From RGDT01 sp964630925 (GTDB taxonomy: Bacteria; Planctomycetota; Planctomycetia; Gemmatales; Gemmataceae): a DNA stretch of 28,489 nucleotides. The notes beneath the pieces are model-generated. The model was not told where the DNA came from, made no database searches, and saw only the letters and a list, made by a program, of their open reading frames with translations. This document shows, in pieces, positions 28,464 through 28,489 of this stretch. How positions within the stretch are numbered: the first letter of the stretch is position 1; every line of letters starts with the position of its first letter. The position numbers and the translations under genes were made by a program. Location: positions 1-28,489 of the forward strand of contig CAZVZK010000136.1 of the NCBI GenBank assembly GCA_964630925.1. Direction: 5' to 3'.

Positions 28464-28489
28464 TCATGCGGCGGCCTTCTTCTTGTAGG
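28464..28489 (-). CDS. Possible C-terminus of a gene entering from the right edge
   Basis: On the minus strand the last in-frame codons before the TGA at 28466-28464 read YKKKAAA, a Lys/Ala tail common at planctomycete protein ends. Only seven residues are visible, so this is a guess from composition. Confidence 0.25.

Noticed and set aside
28039..28467. Minus-strand frame starting MTPEELTKRCTEPAH
   Set aside because: Lies antisense to the anchored protein gene and turns to low-complexity Arg/Ser after about 15 residues.
1..28489. tRNA, rRNA, riboswitch or replication-origin signals
   Set aside because: Read by eye; no tRNA cloverleaf ends, rRNA blocks, riboswitch cores or DnaA-box clusters were recognised.

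Overview
The window is very GC-rich and comes from a planctomycete, most likely a Gemmata-type (Gemmataceae) genome. This rests on the gene families seen rather than on any search. They include a PSCyt1/PSCyt2/PSD1 cytochrome protein followed by a TAT-exported DUF1501 protein, a giant ThuA/dehydrogenase/HEAT/CxxCH heme protein, a redoxin/cytochrome/copper-monooxygenase-like fusion, a sortilin-like BNR-repeat protein, zinc-ribbon proteins and many small secreted proteins of unknown function.

Layout. (1) 1-2450 is a damaged stretch: a DUF1778 antitoxin without its N-terminus, its GNAT toxin split over three frames, an intact small secreted protein, a secreted protein whose ATG is missing by one base, and an unrecognised gene broken by several indels. 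(2) 2500-4800 holds two copies of a two-gene cassette: a 91-92 aa acidic protein overlapping (ATGA) a 123 aa retropepsin-like DTG protease. Each copy has the same promoter module. A zinc-ribbon gene lies between them on the other strand, and two copies of a 47-bp leader sequence flank the block. (3) 4800-9930 has a 1059 aa BNR-repeat exported protein facing the redoxin/cytochrome/PHM-like protein, separated by a 160-bp imperfect palindrome. (4) 10000-11700 is a soluble hybrid histidine kinase with an RsbRD-like N-terminus and a C-terminal receiver. (5) 12000-22400 is a probable co-directional unit: a ROK repressor with an operator-like set of half-sites in front, the 1411 aa heme protein one base behind it, then PSD1 and DUF1501 genes. 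REP-like palindromes sit in the last two gaps. (6) 22400-23420 holds an orphan addiction-module antitoxin and a complete VapBC-type pair. (7) 23550-28430 has two small envelope genes in an operon, a zinc-ribbon/low-complexity/scramblase-like protein with five LPDD modules, a PD40 propeller protein and a short anchored protein.

How the parts may work together. Region 5 looks like a sugar- or polysaccharide-responsive surface-oxidation locus: ROK proteins usually sense sugars, ThuA and the PQQ/gluconolactonase-like dehydrogenase fold are linked to sugar oxidation, and the c-type heme proteins could carry electrons outside the cytoplasm. That link is inference. Regions 1, 2 and 6 form a concentration of toxin-antitoxin or TA-like modules. 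The duplicated DTG-protease cassette is the best candidate here for a poorly described system.
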